Source of the DNA: Gemmatimonadaceae bacterium
GTDB taxonomy: Bacteria > Gemmatimonadota > Gemmatimonadetes > Gemmatimonadales > Gemmatimonadaceae
Assembly (NCBI GenBank): GCA_040882285.1
Contig: JBBEBQ010000011.1
Location: forward strand, 51,833-115,832
Direction of reading: 5' to 3'
DNA: 64,000 bases
Shown: in pieces, positions 53,601 to 61,627 of the stretch
Numbering within the stretch: position 1 is the first letter of the stretch
Layout of the letters: each line of letters starts with the position of its first letter
Made by a program: the position numbers and the translations under genes
The notes under the pieces: model-generated
Databases searched by the model: none
Told to the model about the DNA's origin: nothing
The model's input: only the letters and a program-made list of their open reading frames with translations

Positions 53601-56600
53601 GTACGCCGCGGGAGTTGAAGGTGCGCGGCGCCGGCGCGCACCGGCCGACGCGGTTGAACGACTCGGGCTTCGACAGGTCCACCACGTACCTGCGCCACCG
53701 CTCCTGCTCCCGCTCCGCCTGCGTCAGGTTCAACACGTTGTCGAAGTCGATGTCTTCCTCGTCGAGCCGGTTGTTCCCGACCGTGCAGTTGGCCCGCGAA
53801 TCTCCCAGCAGTTGCGAGAACCTCGCTCCGCCGACGCACAGCGGATGACCGTGCAGCGTTTCGGCCCCGCCGGCGGCCCCGGCGATCAGGGTCAGCCGCT
53901 CAGCCCTGTCGCCCGGAAGGCCGATGTCGTCGGTCGTCACGTTGAACGCGCGGGAGAACTGGTCGCGCTCGCTGTCCATCCGGTCGAGCCCGCGGATCGC
54001 GCGGCCGGAATACACGCTGTCCGACACGGCGGTCGGGCCGCCGACGATCCGGAGCGTGTCCGGCGCGAATACCAGCGTATTCTCCGACACGTCGCCGAAG
54101 TCGAACACCAGCAGCGGATTGCGCGCGCGTCCCTCGGGGGAAGTATCGACCTGCGCCCAGAACTCGAGGTTCTCCACGCGGGAAAGATCGACGCCGGATG
54201 GACCGAGCACGGTTCTGATCGAGCGCCAGCGCCGTCCGATCGCGGTGGCCTCGGTGTTCCACTGGAAGGCGCGCTTCTCGGCATTGTACAGACCTCCCAC
54301 CGAGAGCGGATACAACGTCATCCAGAGGAGCGTCTCCGGACCGGCGACGCCGCTGCCGAACAGCTCCGTCTGCGGATCGATCTGCCTGATGGTGTACTGC
54401 ACCGGCCTGCCGCTGACGTCGAGCCCGGCGCTCTGCCACGCCATCGTCGCGGCGCGCTCGACCGCCAGCACGTCGCTGCCCGCTCTCGGCGCCAGCGCCG
54501 TCCCGAGCGCGGGCTGGCTGCTGTAGTACCAGATGCCGTCGGTCAGCGGAATCTGGATTCCGCCCTCTCCCTCGAACGACTCGATGAACGCCTGCAGCGC
54601 CGAGTGGGGTCGCGGGCGGCTCATCGCGAGCTCGCCCGATACGCTTATGCGCGACGGCACCGACGTGCGGCCGTACGGCAGCCGTGACACGAGCCGCGTG
54701 AGCGGGTCGGCCTCGAAGTCGAAGAGGCCGCTCACTCCCGCCACCAGCGACCCGACAGGCTCGAACCCGAGCGGCGGCCGGTTGAACGTCGTCTTCTGCG
54801 ACTGCGAGATCGCGGTGAAGCTGATCTGCCCGCGCTCCATGAGAAACTCCGCGGCCGCGCCGGTGATGGACGTGGGCGTGTCGGCGAACAGCGGGTTCTC
54901 CTCATACTGCACACTCACCTGCCGCGGCCGCGGGAAGAGCGTGTCCGGGCGCGCGAACGTCACGCGACCGAGGTCGTAATCGACCGTATAGTCCACTCCG
55001 CGCGTCAACAGAATCCCGTCCACGTACAGCCGCTCCGAGCTGGGGCGGAGCTGCACCGAACCCAGCATCAATCCGCCCGCGTCCCCGCCGCCCTCGGCCT
55101 GGTACCGTATTCTCATGTGGTACAGCGCCCGCGGGCGCTGGGCGGTGTTCAGATGCTCGGACGGCGTGGAGTAGATCGCGTCGTTGGAGGGATTGCCGCC
55201 GCCGGCGAGGCCGTCTCTGGCAAACGGCCGCGCGGACGGAAAGATCAGAAACTGATCGCTGATCATTCGCGCGGAGCTCGTCGAGAACCCTACCTGCAGG
55301 TTGGGGTCGGACGGACGCGGCCAGAGCCGGTTCTCGAAGTCGAACGTCGAGCTGTTCGTCTCCTGCGCCAGCCCGAACGCCTCGAGATACGTCTGCGCAA
55401 CGCCACTGAACGGCCTCTCGTGATCGGTGCCCGCGGCCGTAACGATCTTCACGCTCACGGACGGCCGCACGATTCCCGCGCCGCCCACGCGATACACGCT
55501 CCGGATCTCGCGGTTGAACGCCGGATCCCCCGGCGCGACTTGCGGGTCCCAGAGCAGGTTGGCGAACTGCTCCCGCTCGGGGACGAACTCGAGGTCGGGG
55601 GTGCCGCCGGTCGTAACGTGCGTGGTGTCGCGGCCGTTGACCCGCACGCGGTACGCGACGACGAGCCGCTCCCTGTCTATCGACAGCGGCCGCACGAGCG
55701 CGATCCATAGCAGCGACGGGTCCGCGTAATAGTCGATCCCCTCGCGGAGATACTCGTACACCTGCCCGCGGCGCGAGCGGGGATCGCCGAGCAGCCGGAA
55801 CTGCGGACCGCTGGGGGTAGCGGGCTGCGCGCCGATGAGCAGCCGGTACACGAACAGCCGCGTGGGGCGGAGCGTGTCCGGCAGCGTCGCGGCGGCCGTC
55901 TCGAGCGCGCGCGAATCGAGGAGGTCGATGTTGGGATAGCGCCCGAAGAGCCGCGGGTCCACGGAGAAGAAGAAGCGGCGCGGCTCGAACTGGTAATCCT
56001 CGATGTTCCTGTCGACCGCCTGCAGCGTGCGGTCGCCGACCGTGAAGACGCGGTCGGCGACGATGTTTCCCTTCTGCTGCGCCATGATCGTCTTGAGCCG
56101 CATGGGACCGAGCCTGGTGATCGCCTGCAGCCCGGTGTTGTTGCTCGGAATTCCCGCGGTGATGAAGCGCGACCTGGGCGGCTGGAACGTCACGTTGCCG
56201 ATCTCGAATCGCTCGAGCAGGTCCTTCTCCCTCCCCTGGTAGTAGATCGAGATGTTGTTGGAAGCGTCGAACTCGCGCTGCGAATCGTAATCGACGTTCA
56301 CGTGGATCCGGTTCGCGACCACGCCTCCGGAGCGGAGCGACGCCTGGAAATCGAACAGCGGCTCGAACCCCGTGCGGCAGCCGATGACGGGATCGAAGCC
56401 GCCCACGGCCGAGCACCGCTCGTTGACGGCGCGCTCGGCGCGGAACTCCACGCGCCCGTCGAGGTGCACGGAGAGGTCGGTGTAATCACCGAGCAGCGTC
56501 GCGGCCCTCTCCGCGACGCCCGACGGCGGCTTCGGCGGAAGCTCTTCGGGAAACGTCGCTGAACGGGCTTGCGTGGCGAACGTGCGCGCCTGCACCTGGC

Positions 56601-56994
56601 CCCAGGTGGACTCCATGATGCTGCGCACGTTCTGCTGAAACGCCGTCGCGCGCGCGGCCGCGATCTGCTCCTGCGCAAGCCGGAAGGACTCGCGCTCGCT
56701 CAGGGCGCGCACCGTGGGCAGCCTGAAGGGCAGCGAATCCGGACCGATCCTCAGACGGACCCCCACGGGCGGGACGCCGGGGCGCGGGGCGCGGACCGTA
56801 TCGCTGCGCACCGTATCCCGCGGCACGGGCGGGATCGTATCCCGCGGCACGGGCGGGATCGTGTCCCGCGGCACGGGCGGGATCGTGTCGGGAACAAGCC
56901 GCCGGCCCGATGTGTCGGATGACACGGTGATTTCGCCCGCGGCGGCGAGCGAGACCGCCGCGATGAGCGCGAACAGCCCACCCGTATATTTCAC
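50653..56994 (-). CDS. sprA: SprA/Sov-like giant outer-membrane translocon (type IX secretion)
   Basis: The 2113-residue protein begins with a signal peptide (VKYTGGLFALIAAVSLAAAGE), then a Thr/Pro repeat (four PPVPRDTI-like units). The family phrases follow: LLERFEIGNVTFQPPRSRF, GPMRLKTIMAQQKGN, a domain with VDGILLTRGVDYTVDYDLGRVTFA, a long carbohydrate-binding-like middle (LEFWAQVDTSPEGR, LWARGINGG) and a C-terminal barrel. The length and order fit SprA, the large barrel of the type IX system. GTG 56994 gives the best signal peptide; an upstream GTG 57033 is possible. It is divergent from lptF with 3 bases between the starts and coupled to the M28 gene. Confidence 0.85.
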   Translation of the reverse strand: MKYTGGLFALIAAVSLAAAGEITVSSDTSGRRLVPDTIPPVPRDTIPPVPRDTIPPVPRDTVRSDTVRAPRPGVPPVGVRLRIGPDSLPFRLPTVRALSERESFRLAQEQIAAARATAFQQNVRSIMESTWGQVQARTFATQARSATFPEELPPKPPSGVAERAATLLGDYTDLSVHLDGRVEFRAERAVNERCSAVGGFDPVIGCRTGFEPLFDFQASLRSGGVVANRIHVNVDYDSQREFDASNNISIYYQGREKDLLERFEIGNVTFQPPRSRFITAGIPSNNTGLQAITRLGPMRLKTIMAQQKGNIVADRVFTVGDRTLQAVDRNIEDYQFEPRRFFFSVDPRLFGRYPNIDLLDSRALETAAATLPDTLRPTRLFVYRLLIGAQPATPSGPQFRLLGDPRSRRGQVYEYLREGIDYYADPSLLWIALVRPLSIDRERLVVAYRVRVNGRDTTHVTTGGTPDLEFVPEREQFANLLWDPQVAPGDPAFNREIRSVYRVGGAGIVRPSVSVKIVTAAGTDHERPFSGVAQTYLEAFGLAQETNSSTFDFENRLWPRPSDPNLQVGFSTSSARMISDQFLIFPSARPFARDGLAGGGNPSNDAIYSTPSEHLNTAQRPRALYHMRIRYQAEGGGDAGGLMLGSVQLRPSSERLYVDGILLTRGVDYTVDYDLGRVTFARPDTLFPRPRQVSVQYEENPLFADTPTSITGAAAEFLMERGQISFTAISQSQKTTFNRPPLGFEPVGSLVAGVSGLFDFEADPLTRLVSRLPYGRTSVPSRISVSGELAMSRPRPHSALQAFIESFEGEGGIQIPLTDGIWYYSSQPALGTALAPRAGSDVLAVERAATMAWQSAGLDVSGRPVQYTIRQIDPQTELFGSGVAGPETLLWMTLYPLSVGGLYNAEKRAFQWNTEATAIGRRWRSIRTVLGPSGVDLSRVENLEFWAQVDTSPEGRARNPLLVFDFGDVSENTLVFAPDTLRIVGGPTAVSDSVYSGRAIRGLDRMDSERDQFSRAFNVTTDDIGLPGDRAERLTLIAGAAGGAETLHGHPLCVGGARFSQLLGDSRANCTVGNNRLDEEDIDFDNVLNLTQAEREQERWRRYVVDLSKPESFNRVGRCAPAPRTFNSRGVQQVCWVLVRVPFRSPDDSLGEALLRRVRALRITMISGAGTAEDEFVRVALARLRLTGAPWLKRDDKPLVGIGGERPAAGGYVIAGVIGTQDRNRTGGIDYESPPGVIDEPDTKTIAHSSARVQINERSLRLTAGGIERYQRAEAYYRFPEGQKNFMGYKQLRLWARGINGGWGADGELHFFVKIGRDPNNFYMYRTPLNGGTTRAAWLPEIRVDFEKFFALRAQIQNAFLSGSKANTCTGLDSVLIANTPATAGVSSGGRFAACADGYVVYTIAPGSSAPNLASVQELAVGMVRVSEGGGSRPIAPGDTLELWVDDIRLADGVDETGLAGQFAASIVASDFGDVRLSFSRRDPHFRQLAEQPEYLGDNAVDISAAFRLEKLLPRSLGLSIPVTLSYTSAAADPLFLSQSDIQAEAVDGLRSPRSAAASYTVSVRRTVPLEGGALAPLLNNLVLNSSYTSATARSEFQEGGARNFMLGAEFNLTRALAPNVSRWSPVELLVSSVYRKGSDERFSFFRPASTPGEQPSPVSGLSRTWRNGAVLAFKPMQTLRARFDLSSVRDLRDYDPSTPLGIIAESEEQSLAGVDAGLERERAIESSINFAPVVRPWLRPRLDFASTYHMIRDPNALFYTDRLLPDGGERQARLPRRLANSQVLNGGLSIDLPGALAFLGDSSLWLRRALRGLRPFEVALNRNVVSVFEGTAIDPPLSYQFALGGAGRFLNVKGSQATSAAVTNRLSIGNSWQLPLGARLTSRYQQHTMRHWIRRLEGGATTTDGTQVVFPDVGIQWNGAPRGLSWLWSSVGFSARAQETDQRFGTPDPESAGADDRSGSRFRSYPINLSLSWALVPGLTTSGGFSRVRRAESKPGVNSRSRNTDYNVDVGMPFRLPAGEGKHRDVRTRFSYQSGQGSSFVINPLALNNTSRLFESGRRALTLSADTDVGENLASSFLISRVASFDRNFNREITQTVLSAVLHLQFFGGDLK
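56806..56893 (-). repeat. 24-bp tandem repeat encoding PVPRDTIP units in SprA
   Basis: Three and a half near-identical 24-bp copies encode PVPRDTIP just after the signal peptide. Only single-base differences separate the copies (gtatcc versus gtgtcc). This part is probably a flexible, variable linker. Confidence 0.92.
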
Positions 56995-56997
56995 GCC

Positions 56998-58620
56998 GTG
57001 AAGATACTTCACAGGTACGTTCTCAAGGAGCACGTCGGCCCGCTCACCTTCGCGATCTCGGCGTTGACGTCCATGCTGCTCCTCAACTACGTCGCGAAGC
57101 GCTTCGGGGAGCTGGCCGGCAAGGGGCTGCCCTGGTCGGTCATCGGCGAGTTCGTGGGCCTCACCGTCCCGTTCATCTTCGCGATGACGTTGCCGATGGC
57201 CGTGCTCATCTCGACGCTGTACGCGTTCAGCCGCCTAGCGGCGGACAACGAGATCACCGCGCTGAAGTCGAGCGGCGTGGGATTGCGCCGCGTCATGGCC
57301 CCCGTGATCATCGCCGCCGCGGCGATAACGCTCGGCATGATCCTGTTCAACGACCAGGTGATGCCGCGCGCGAACCACCGCCTCGCGGTGCTGCATCGCG
57401 ACATCGTGCAGAAGAAGCCCACGTTCGCGCTCCGGGAGCAGGTGATCAACGAGCTCAGCCCCGGAAAGTTCTACCTGCGCGCCGGCCACATCGACAAGAA
57501 CTCGAACCGGATGCGCGAGATCACGATCTACGATTTCGGCGACGTGGGACGGCGCCGCACGATCCACGCGGACAGCGGCAACATGGCGATGTCCAGCGAT
57601 CAATCCGACCTCCTCCTGACGCTGTACGACGGCACGCTGCAGGACGTGCCCGCCGCCAACCCGACGCAGCTGCAGCGGCTCTTCTTCAAGGTCGATCTGG
57701 TGCGGGTGCGCAGCGTTGGCAATCAATTCAAGGAGAGCCAGACGGGAACGTACAAGGGCGAGCGCGAGATGACCGTTTGCGAGATGGAGCGCACGAGACG
57801 TGATGCCCAGAAGACCTACACCGACGCGCAGGCGGGGTTCGCCGAGCGGCTGCGGGACGCGAGAGCCGCGAAGATCCAGCTGAGCCGGGAGGTGCTCGAG
57901 CTCGACCGGGATCCCCCGGGAGACCTGTCGTTCGGCGGGGCGTACTGCGCCCTCCTCGGCGCGCTCGGCTCCATCGGCGGCGATCGGCCCGACACCGGCG
58001 CCGCGACCCGCCCGGGTGTAGCGCCATCGCTCGGGCTTGCCTCCCGGGAAATGGACGCCACGCCCGACAGCCAGGGGCCGACGATGGCCCTGCGCGCGGT
58101 GCCGAAGCCGGCGGCGCTCAACGCCGGCACCCGCGTATCACCGGTTCCACCCGAGACGCAGGCGGTGCTGCCGGCACTGCTCGACGCATCCCGCATCAGA
58201 ATGGTCGAGGCGGCCCGGGTCATGAATCTCTATTCGGTGGAGATCCACAAGAAATTCGCGCTCGCCGTCGCGTGCATCGTGTTCGTGCTGCTGGGCGCGC
58301 CGATCGCGCTGCGGTTTCCCCGCGGCGGAGTGGGGTTGACGATCGGCGTGAGCATCGGGGTGTTCGGGCTCTACTACGTGGCGCTCATCGGCGGCCAGTC
58401 GCTCGGCAACCGCGGCATGGTTCCGCCCGCCCTCGCGATGTGGGGAGCCAACATTCTGTTCGGCGCCGCGGGGCTGGTGCTGCTGGCGAAGCTCGGGACC
58501 GAATCGGCCACGTCGCGCGGCGGCGACGCGCGGGAGATGGCCGACTCGTTCCGCGCCTGGCTGGCGCGCCACGTCGCCCGCGTGGGCATCCGGCTCGAGC
58601 GCCGCAGGCAGACTCCATGA
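56998..58620 (+). CDS. lptF: LptF-type lipopolysaccharide export permease with enlarged internal domain
   Basis: The 540-residue protein has the YjgP/YjgQ N-terminus (MKILHRYVLKEHVGPLTFAI) and EITALKSSGVGLRRVM typical of LptF/LptG. Three membrane helices are followed by the periplasmic jelly-roll, then by about 150 extra residues with a coiled-coil part (ERLRDARAAKIQLSREVLEL) and a Pro/Ala-rich part, then the last three helices. E. coli LptF has about 366 residues. With LptG and LptB it extracts LPS from the inner membrane. GTG 56998 faces the sprA start. It overlaps lptG by ATGA. Confidence 0.88.
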   Translation: MKILHRYVLKEHVGPLTFAISALTSMLLLNYVAKRFGELAGKGLPWSVIGEFVGLTVPFIFAMTLPMAVLISTLYAFSRLAADNEITALKSSGVGLRRVMAPVIIAAAAITLGMILFNDQVMPRANHRLAVLHRDIVQKKPTFALREQVINELSPGKFYLRAGHIDKNSNRMREITIYDFGDVGRRRTIHADSGNMAMSSDQSDLLLTLYDGTLQDVPAANPTQLQRLFFKVDLVRVRSVGNQFKESQTGTYKGEREMTVCEMERTRRDAQKTYTDAQAGFAERLRDARAAKIQLSREVLELDRDPPGDLSFGGAYCALLGALGSIGGDRPDTGAATRPGVAPSLGLASREMDATPDSQGPTMALRAVPKPAALNAGTRVSPVPPETQAVLPALLDASRIRMVEAARVMNLYSVEIHKKFALAVACIVFVLLGAPIALRFPRGGVGLTIGVSIGVFGLYYVALIGGQSLGNRGMVPPALAMWGANILFGAAGLVLLAKLGTESATSRGGDAREMADSFRAWLARHVARVGIRLERRRQTP

Positions 58621-59702
58621 GACTGCGCGTGCGGCCGCTGGACAGATACGTCTTCGGCGAGTTCTGGAAGATCTTCGTGGCCACGGCGCTCGGCTTTCCG
58701 CTGCTGCTGATCGTGTTCGACCTGACCGACAACCTCGACACGTACCTGAACCGCGAGCTGACGCAGGGGGATCTTCTGCTCAGCTACGTGTACTGGCTCC
58801 CCGATTCCGTCTTCCTGATCCTGCCAGCGGCCGTGCTGTTCGCCACGGTGTTCTCGATCGGCGGGCTCACGCGCCACTCCGAGATCACCGCGGCGAAGGC
58901 GTCCGGGATCAGCTTCTACCGGGTCATCGCGCCGATCTTCGCGGGCGCGCTGCTGGCGACCGTCACCGGACTGGTGCTCGGCGAGCTGGCGCCGTTCGCC
59001 AACAGGAAGCGGCAGGAGCTGCTGCGCGCGGACCAGTTCACCGGCGGCAACGAGCGCTTCAACTTCGCGTACGCCGCCGAGCAGGGACGGGTATACAAGA
59101 TCGGAGCGCTGCGCGTCAGCGAGCGCACCGTGCACGGGGTCGACATCGAGCGCAAAGGCGCGGGGCCGGAGTATCCCAGCTACGTGCTGTCGGCCACCAG
59201 CGGCACGTACGAGCCCGGGCGCGGCTGGCTGCTGAAGAACGGCGTCATGCACGTCATCCCCGACACGTCCCGCAACATCACGTTCACCTTCGACTCGGCG
59301 CGCGCGCGCTACTTCGATCAGCGGCCGGTGGAGCTGACGGCCTCGCCCAAAGCGCCGGAGGAGATGCGGTTCGCGGAGCTGGGGCGGTTCATCCGCGCCA
59401 TGGAGCGGTCCGGAGCGGACGTCAATCAGCTTCGGGTCGAGCGGATGCTCAAGATCGCGGTCCCGATGACGTGCATCGTGATCCTGCTGTTCGGCGCGCC
59501 GCTCGCGACCAGCACGCAGCGCGGCGGCGCGGCGTACGGGATCGGGATCAGCCTGGCGACGACGATGATCTTCCTCGTGCTGATCCAGCTCACCAAGGCC
59601 GTCGGCTCGAAGGGACTGCTCCCGCCCGACCTCGCGGCCTGGATACCTAGTATTCTCTTCGGCGTGACCGGGACGTATCTCTTTCTGCGGGTGAGAACTT
59701 GA
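58617..59702 (+). CDS. lptG: LptG-type lipopolysaccharide export permease
   Basis: The 361-residue protein is of normal family length, with LDRYVFGEFWKIFVATALGF, SEITAAKASGISFYRVI and the closing helices IGISLATTMIFLVLIQ and WIPSILFGVTGTYLF. It pairs with LptF. ATG 58617 overlaps the lptF stop (ATGA), and its own stop overlaps the mlaE start (TTGA), so lptF, lptG and mlaE form a coupled operon. The cytoplasmic ATPase LptB is not in the window. Confidence 0.92.
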   Translation: MRLRVRPLDRYVFGEFWKIFVATALGFPLLLIVFDLTDNLDTYLNRELTQGDLLLSYVYWLPDSVFLILPAAVLFATVFSIGGLTRHSEITAAKASGISFYRVIAPIFAGALLATVTGLVLGELAPFANRKRQELLRADQFTGGNERFNFAYAAEQGRVYKIGALRVSERTVHGVDIERKGAGPEYPSYVLSATSGTYEPGRGWLLKNGVMHVIPDTSRNITFTFDSARARYFDQRPVELTASPKAPEEMRFAELGRFIRAMERSGADVNQLRVERMLKIAVPMTCIVILLFGAPLATSTQRGGAAYGIGISLATTMIFLVLIQLTKAVGSKGLLPPDLAAWIPSILFGVTGTYLFLRVRT

Positions 59703-60457
59703 TCGAAGCCGTCGGCAACGTCTTCGGGGGGATAGGCGCGCGCGCCTACTTCGCGCGCGACATCGGCCGCGGGGCGGCGTCGCCGCGAACGTACGGGCCC
59801 GAAATCATCGGGCAGATGCGGAAGATGGGAGTGGATTCCCTGCCGCTGGTCGCCGCCGTCGCGGCGTTCATCGGCGCGGTCACCGCCGTGCAGACGCGAT
59901 TCCAGCTGCTGCCGGGAGTCGAGCTGACCGTCGTGGGATTGATCACGCGCCAGTCGATCGTGCTCGAGCTCGGCCCGTTGCTCACCGCGCTGGTGCTGAC
60001 CGGCCGCGTGGGCGCGCGCATCACCGCGGAGCTCGGGACGATGCGCGTGACCGAGCAGATCGACGCGCTCGAGACGCTGGCGTACGATCCGGTGGCGTAT
60101 CTCGTCGTGCCGCGCCTGATCGCGTCGATCATCATGGTTCCCCTGCTCACGATATTCGCGGATTCGATCGGGATCCTGACCGGCATGTTCGCGGCCCAGA
60201 GCGTCGGCATCTCCAACGCCGATTTCGCCGAGGGTTTGCGCCTCTCCTTCGCTCCGTTCCAGATCTTCTACAGCCTGCTCAAGGCCACGCTGTTCGGAAC
60301 GGCGATCGCGTTTTTCTGCGCGTACGAGGGATTCTATGCCGAGGCGGGCGCCGAGGGCGTCGGCCGGAGCACCGCCAGCGCCGTGGTCGTAACTTCCGTG
60401 GCGATACTGATGCTCGACGCGCTCACCGCGATGGTGCTGGCCAGGTACCTGATTTGA
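59699..60457 (+). CDS. mlaE: MlaE/YrbE-type ABC permease for lipid transport
   Basis: The 252-residue protein has five to six membrane segments and the family pattern SLPLVAAVAAFIGAVTAVQT, RQSIVLELGPLLTALVLTGR, GARITAELGTMRVTEQIDALE. It is the membrane part of the Mla/MCE phospholipid transporter. TTG 59699 overlaps the lptG stop. The usual next gene, the ATPase mlaF, is missing; an inverted heptad element occupies the gap before mlaD. Confidence 0.93.
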   Translation: MIEAVGNVFGGIGARAYFARDIGRGAASPRTYGPEIIGQMRKMGVDSLPLVAAVAAFIGAVTAVQTRFQLLPGVELTVVGLITRQSIVLELGPLLTALVLTGRVGARITAELGTMRVTEQIDALETLAYDPVAYLVVPRLIASIIMVPLLTIFADSIGILTGMFAAQSVGISNADFAEGLRLSFAPFQIFYSLLKATLFGTAIAFFCAYEGFYAEAGAEGVGRSTASAVVVTSVAILMLDALTAMVLARYLI

Positions 60458-60460
60458 GAC

Positions 60461-60552
60461 AGCTTTTGGCTGTTGGCTATTGGCTATTAGCTAACCGCCC
60501 TGGTTTTCCTACGTTTCCGTCTGGCCAATAGCCAAGAGCCAACAGCCAACAG
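60461..60552. repeat. Inverted heptad element (TTGGCTG/TTGGCTA) between mlaE and mlaD
   Basis: The left arm (about 60461-60494) carries TTGGCTG, TTGGCTA, TTGGCTA and TTAGCTA units. The right arm (about 60521-60552) carries the reverse complements (GCCAATA, GCCAAGA, GCCAACA, GCCAACA). The arms enclose about 26 bases including ACGTTTCCG, a string also found in the centre of the element at 49561-49725. The element begins 4 bases after the mlaE stop and ends 39 bases before mlaD. Confidence 0.93.
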
Positions 60553-60590
60553 CTTCTTCAGAGCCATACGATGACATTGCAAACCAACCG

Positions 60591-61472
60591 ATGAAGCGAC
60601 GCGACGAGGTTCTCGTAGGCATCATCGTCACCATCGGCCTGATCGTAGCCATCGCCGGCACGGTATGGCTGGCGCAGGGCGGGCTGGAGCGGGGGTATCC
60701 GCTGTACGCCAAGTTCCCATGGGGCGAAGGGCTCAAGCGCGGGCAACCAGTGCTGCTCTCGGGCGTGACCGCCGGCTACGTGGACAAGGTCGAGTTCATC
60801 CCGACCGGCGGCGTCATGGCCACGCTCAGGATGACCGGCGGCTACCGGGTGCCGAAAGGGACGCGCGCGTCGGTCGTTCCCGCGGGCTTCTTCGGCGACA
60901 AGGCCGTGGCGCTGGTTCCTGACCGGCCGAACCCGGTCACGCACGCCGAGGGCGACACGCTGCCCGTGGCCCCGAGCCCGCCCGGGGTGGATCAGCTCGC
61001 GGCCAAAGCTGATTCAATAGCCGGGTCGGTTCAGGCGATCACGCGGGAGTTCGAGCGGGAGCTGGTGTTGGGGCGCGGCCTTGCCGAGTTGCGAGCCACG
61101 CTTGCCGGAACGAATCGGCTGGTAAACCAGTTGAGCGCAGTCGTTACGGCACAATCGCGTCAGTTGGACGCCACTATGGCATCACTTCGCCGAGCCGCGG
61201 CAGCCGTGGATTCCGCTAAAGTCGATTCCACCCTCAGGAACATGCAGGCGGCGAGCGCCAACGTCGTGGAGCTGTCTGCCGAGCTCAGCCGGACGTCGGC
61301 GCAGCTCAGCGCGACGCTGGCCAAGCTCGACAGCGGAGAAGGCACGGCCGGCAAGCTCCTCACCGATCCCGCGCTGTACAACGACGTCCGGCGGCTCGTG
61401 ACCCGGGTCGATTCGCTGACGCTGGACTTTCAGCGCAATCCGCGGCGCTACATCAACCTCAGCATCTTCTAG
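60591..61472 (+). CDS. mlaD: MlaD/MCE-domain protein
   Basis: The 293-residue protein has an N-terminal anchor (VLVGIIVTIGLIVAIAGTVWLA), an MCE domain at about 38-125 (LKRGQPVLLSGVTAGYVDKVEF, RVPKGTRASVVPAGFFGDKAV) and a long C-terminal helical part (LVNQLSAVVTAQSRQLDATM) that in relatives forms a lipid tunnel. It delivers phospholipids across the periplasm with MlaE. ATG 60591 lacks a clear SD. A T-rich terminator lies about 90 bases downstream. Confidence 0.93.
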   Translation: MKRRDEVLVGIIVTIGLIVAIAGTVWLAQGGLERGYPLYAKFPWGEGLKRGQPVLLSGVTAGYVDKVEFIPTGGVMATLRMTGGYRVPKGTRASVVPAGFFGDKAVALVPDRPNPVTHAEGDTLPVAPSPPGVDQLAAKADSIAGSVQAITREFERELVLGRGLAELRATLAGTNRLVNQLSAVVTAQSRQLDATMASLRRAAAAVDSAKVDSTLRNMQAASANVVELSAELSRTSAQLSATLAKLDSGEGTAGKLLTDPALYNDVRRLVTRVDSLTLDFQRNPRRYINLSIF

Positions 61473-61560
61473 CGCGGCGAAGGGCGTCGGCCGCTCGATC
61501 TCCCGCCCCAGCTCGTGGTCGACTGGAGCTTGAGCAGGAACTCCACCCAGCCTTTACATG

Positions 61561-61591
61561 AAAAAAATCCCGCCGTGAGGCGGGATTTTTT
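61561..61591. terminator. Bidirectional rho-independent terminator
   Basis: AAAAAAATCCCGCC, a GTGA loop and GGCGGGATTTTTT make a 13-base arm pair flanked by A and T runs on both sides. It can end the mlaD transcript on the + strand and the TonB receptor transcript on the - strand. Confidence 0.95.
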
Positions 61592-61627
61592 CCTGCGAAG
61601 CACTGCTCCGGCTAACCCATGGCGGCG

